Assembly: GCA_003507115.1 (NCBI GenBank)
Contig: DNWN01000021.1
Location: 1 to 16,189, forward strand
DNA length: 16,189 nucleotides
Reading direction: 5' to 3'
Origin: Cryomorphaceae bacterium
Lineage (GTDB): Bacteria > Bacteroidota > Bacteroidia > Flavobacteriales > Schleiferiaceae
Made by a program: the position numbers and the translations under genes. How positions within the stretch are numbered: position 1 is the stretch's first letter; each line of letters opens with the position of its first letter. Of this stretch, positions 14,572 to 16,189 are shown piece by piece. Under the pieces are notes generated by a model that was given only the letters and a program-made list of their open reading frames with translations, did not search any database and had not been told where the DNA came from.

Positions 14572-15345
14572 ATGACGCCCATTCAACTCGAGTTTTTAGG
14601 TACGGGAACCTCTGGGGGAGTTCCCCTTATTGGCTGCTCCTGCCCGGTATGCACGTCCTTGGACGCGCGAAATCATCGGTTGCGCTCTTCCGTCATCATT
14701 CGCTACGGTACCCATGCCGTGGTTATTGATTGTGGGCCAGATTTCCGTCAACAAATGCTTCGGTCTGGTCAGGCGCAATTGGATGCGGTGGTTTTGACCC
14801 ATGAACATATGGATCATGTGGCAGGATTGGATGAGGTGCGCCCGCTGAATTACCAGCAAAAAACGGACATGGCCATTTACTGCACGGAGCGGGTGGCGAA
14901 TCGATTAAAACAGCAATTTTCCTATGCCTTTGGGGAGGACAAATACCCGGGCGCACCGGGTTTGCATCTTGTCGAAATAGCTCCCAATAAACCCTTCATC
15001 ATAGGTGGAATGGAATGGATGCCTATCCTTGCCATGCATGGCACGTGGCCCGTTCTGGGGTATCGCATCGGAGATGTGGTCTATTTAACGGATGTCTCCG
15101 CTATGACCGACGTAGAAATGGATAAAATTCGGGGCGCACAGATTCTTGTGGTCAATGCTTTGAGGCATCAACCTCATGTCAGTCATTTCTCACTTTTGGA
15201 GGCGCAAGAATTTGCGCGAAAGACGGGGGTCCCCCATACCTACTTCACTCATATTAGCCACCAAATGGGAGATCATGCCGCAACGCAATCCGGATTACCT
15301 ACGGGAATGTATTTGGCCTACGATGGCCTTCACCTCGAGGCTTGA
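14572..15345 (+). CDS. MBL-fold metallo-hydrolase, PhnP-like
   Basis: A 257-aa metallo-beta-lactamase-fold protein of the PhnP (phosphoribosyl 1,2-cyclic phosphodiesterase) type. It opens with EFLGTGTSGGVPLIGCSCPVC; Cys22, Cys24 and Cys27 match the spacing of the structural zinc cysteines of E. coli PhnP (C21, C23, C26). The dinuclear metal motif is THEHMDH (76-82, H77-x-H79-x-D81-H82), followed by GLDEVRPL. Further parts are AMHGTWPVLGYRIGD, VYLTDVSAM with the bridging Asp, and a C-terminal YFTHISHQMGDH and GLPTGMYLAYDG resembling the end of PhnP. No phosphonate genes are near, so a general cyclic-nucleotide or phosphodiester hydrolase in the cytoplasm is more likely than a C-P lyase partner. 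The gene starts 28 bases from the divergent 477-aa gene; an AGG abuts the ATG. Its stop directly touches that of the next gene. Confidence 0.85.
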   Translation: MTPIQLEFLGTGTSGGVPLIGCSCPVCTSLDARNHRLRSSVIIRYGTHAVVIDCGPDFRQQMLRSGQAQLDAVVLTHEHMDHVAGLDEVRPLNYQQKTDMAIYCTERVANRLKQQFSYAFGEDKYPGAPGLHLVEIAPNKPFIIGGMEWMPILAMHGTWPVLGYRIGDVVYLTDVSAMTDVEMDKIRGAQILVVNALRHQPHVSHFSLLEAQEFARKTGVPHTYFTHISHQMGDHAATQSGLPTGMYLAYDGLHLEA

Positions 15346-16189
15346 TCAAAGCCCCGACACCTGTGAGCCTAGGACCGTGCCTATGGCGCGGCCATTTTGT
15401 GTCCAACGGGGAACATTCACGCCCTTGGTATAGCTTGCTTCCGCGGACCCATCCAAAGCGAATACCGTCAGATCGGCGGGCATACCCACTTTAATCACAC
15501 AGGGCCCCAAATGATAGAGCTCCCGGGCCTTGTGCGCAACGGCATTAATCCATCGTTCTAAGGCTTCATGACTCGGATTTACATGGCGATACCATCCAAA
15601 AGCGTGTTCTATGGTGGCCGCCCCAAACATCGCTTGGCCCCATTCGCAGTCTTTGGCCTCTGTATCCATCGGTTGGTGATCGCTTACGACCAGGTCCAAG
15701 GTGCCATCTAGAAATCCTTCCCAAAGTGCTTCACGATCTTCCGCACTCCGCAGTGGAGGCAAAACTTTATACGTCGAGTTGAACCCACGAATGTCTTCTT
15801 CCGAGCCGATGAGGTTCGCTATGGCCACATCGGCGGTCACGGTTTGTCCAAGTGCTTTGGCGCTGCGAATAGCTTCAACCCCTTCGGCCGTGCTAATCCC
15901 GGCAACGTGCAGATGCCCTCCCGCGTAGTCCTGAATCATAAGATCTCGCTGTATGCGCAGACTTTCTGCCAAGGATGGAATGGGAGTCAGCCCTTGGGAT
16001 AAGGCTACTTCGCCTTCGTGGGCTTGCCCGGATGGACATAAGCTCTGTTCGAAGGCAAAACTCTGAATATGCGTAGGCAAGTCTGCCGTGTACTGTAAGG
16101 CCAGTTGGAGTAGGTGGGGGTGGCGGATAGATGCGGTATCATCACTGAATGCAACGGCGCCCCCTTCCAACATGTCGAGCATCTCCGCC
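15346..16189 (-). CDS. Dihydroorotase-family amidohydrolase, 5' end outside window; several metal ligands missing
   Basis: The frame is open to the right edge, so only about the last 280 aa are seen; an ATG at 16182 is internal to the protein. Family features (numbering from that Met) are GGAVAFSDD (7-15), AHEGEVA (54-60), the long stretch KVLPPLRSAEDREALWEG (139-156), DLVVSDHQP (163-171) and the C-terminal ADLTVFALDG. True dihydroorotase makes dihydroorotate in pyrimidine synthesis. In this protein the usual HVST reads GIST (95-98), TPHHL reads AIANL (120-124), HCED reads FAFE (42-45) and DHAPH reads DHQPM (168-172), so several zinc ligands are absent although Asp168 remains. It may therefore be an inactive or repurposed paralogue, as with the noncatalytic dihydroorotases that assemble with aspartate carbamoyltransferase. 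Convergent with the MBL-fold gene; the two stop codons form TTGATCAA with no base between. Confidence 0.85.
   Translation of the reverse strand, partial: AEMLDMLEGGAVAFSDDTASIRHPHLLQLALQYTADLPTHIQSFAFEQSLCPSGQAHEGEVALSQGLTPIPSLAESLRIQRDLMIQDYAGGHLHVAGISTAEGVEAIRSAKALGQTVTADVAIANLIGSEEDIRGFNSTYKVLPPLRSAEDREALWEGFLDGTLDLVVSDHQPMDTEAKDCEWGQAMFGAATIEHAFGWYRHVNPSHEALERWINAVAHKARELYHLGPCVIKVGMPADLTVFALDGSAEASYTKGVNVPRWTQNGRAIGTVLGSQVSGL

Noticed and set aside
1..16189. CRISPR arrays, insertion sequences, tRNA/rRNA genes, prophage or toxin-antitoxin genes.
   Set aside because: No spaced direct repeats, transposase motifs, terminal repeats or RNA gene signatures were found; all gaps are short and coding density is very high.

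Overview
The window is a gene-dense bacterial chromosome segment with no RNA genes, mobile elements or CRISPR arrays. It holds 15 protein genes, one of them cut by the right edge. Several features point to the Bacteroidota, probably the Flavobacteriales. There is a PorD/DUF4835 type IX secretion gene between coaBC and recN. Promoter elements match the Bacteroidota TTG-N19-TAnnTTTG pattern. The start regions mostly lack Shine-Dalgarno sequences. There is also a long uncharacterised protein family that I recognise as common in Flavobacteriia. Base composition looks balanced and richer in G+C than most Flavobacteria, so a marine Cryomorphaceae/Schleiferiaceae-type lineage is plausible, but this is inference.

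Left block (1-4720, + strand): coaBC (coenzyme A synthesis), porD, recN (recombinational repair) and fabI (fatty acid elongation), ending in a strong bidirectional terminator shared with the convergent prfC (peptide chain release factor 3, - strand, GTG start).

Central block (6394-13149, + strand): this is the most interesting part. A MerR-type regulator with a cobalamin-binding domain of the LitR/CarH photoreceptor class is followed by a 114-bp control region. That region carries a perfect 8-bp-arm inverted repeat directly upstream of a clean Bacteroidota promoter. Next comes a tightly packed seven-gene run: ECF sigma factor, crtI, crtB, idi, a 6-pyruvoyl-tetrahydropterin synthase, folE and a CPD-photolyase-type gene. 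From crtI onward the genes overlap or lie 0-3 bases apart, so they are almost certainly co-transcribed. The unit joins C40 carotenoid synthesis (idi, crtB, crtI), reduced-pterin synthesis (folE, PTPS) and flavin/pterin-dependent DNA photorepair under one apparent light-sensing regulator. It reads as a light-stress or photoprotection regulon. No lycopene cyclase, carotene hydroxylase or crtE is present, so the final pigment cannot be deduced.

Right block (13110-16189): a conserved uncharacterised 477-aa protein (- strand) overlaps the 3' end of the photolyase gene by 40 bases. A divergent PhnP-like metallo-beta-lactamase-fold hydrolase (+ strand) follows. Its stop codon directly abuts the stop of a convergent dihydroorotase-family gene (- strand, 5' end outside the window), which has lost several of the usual metal ligands.
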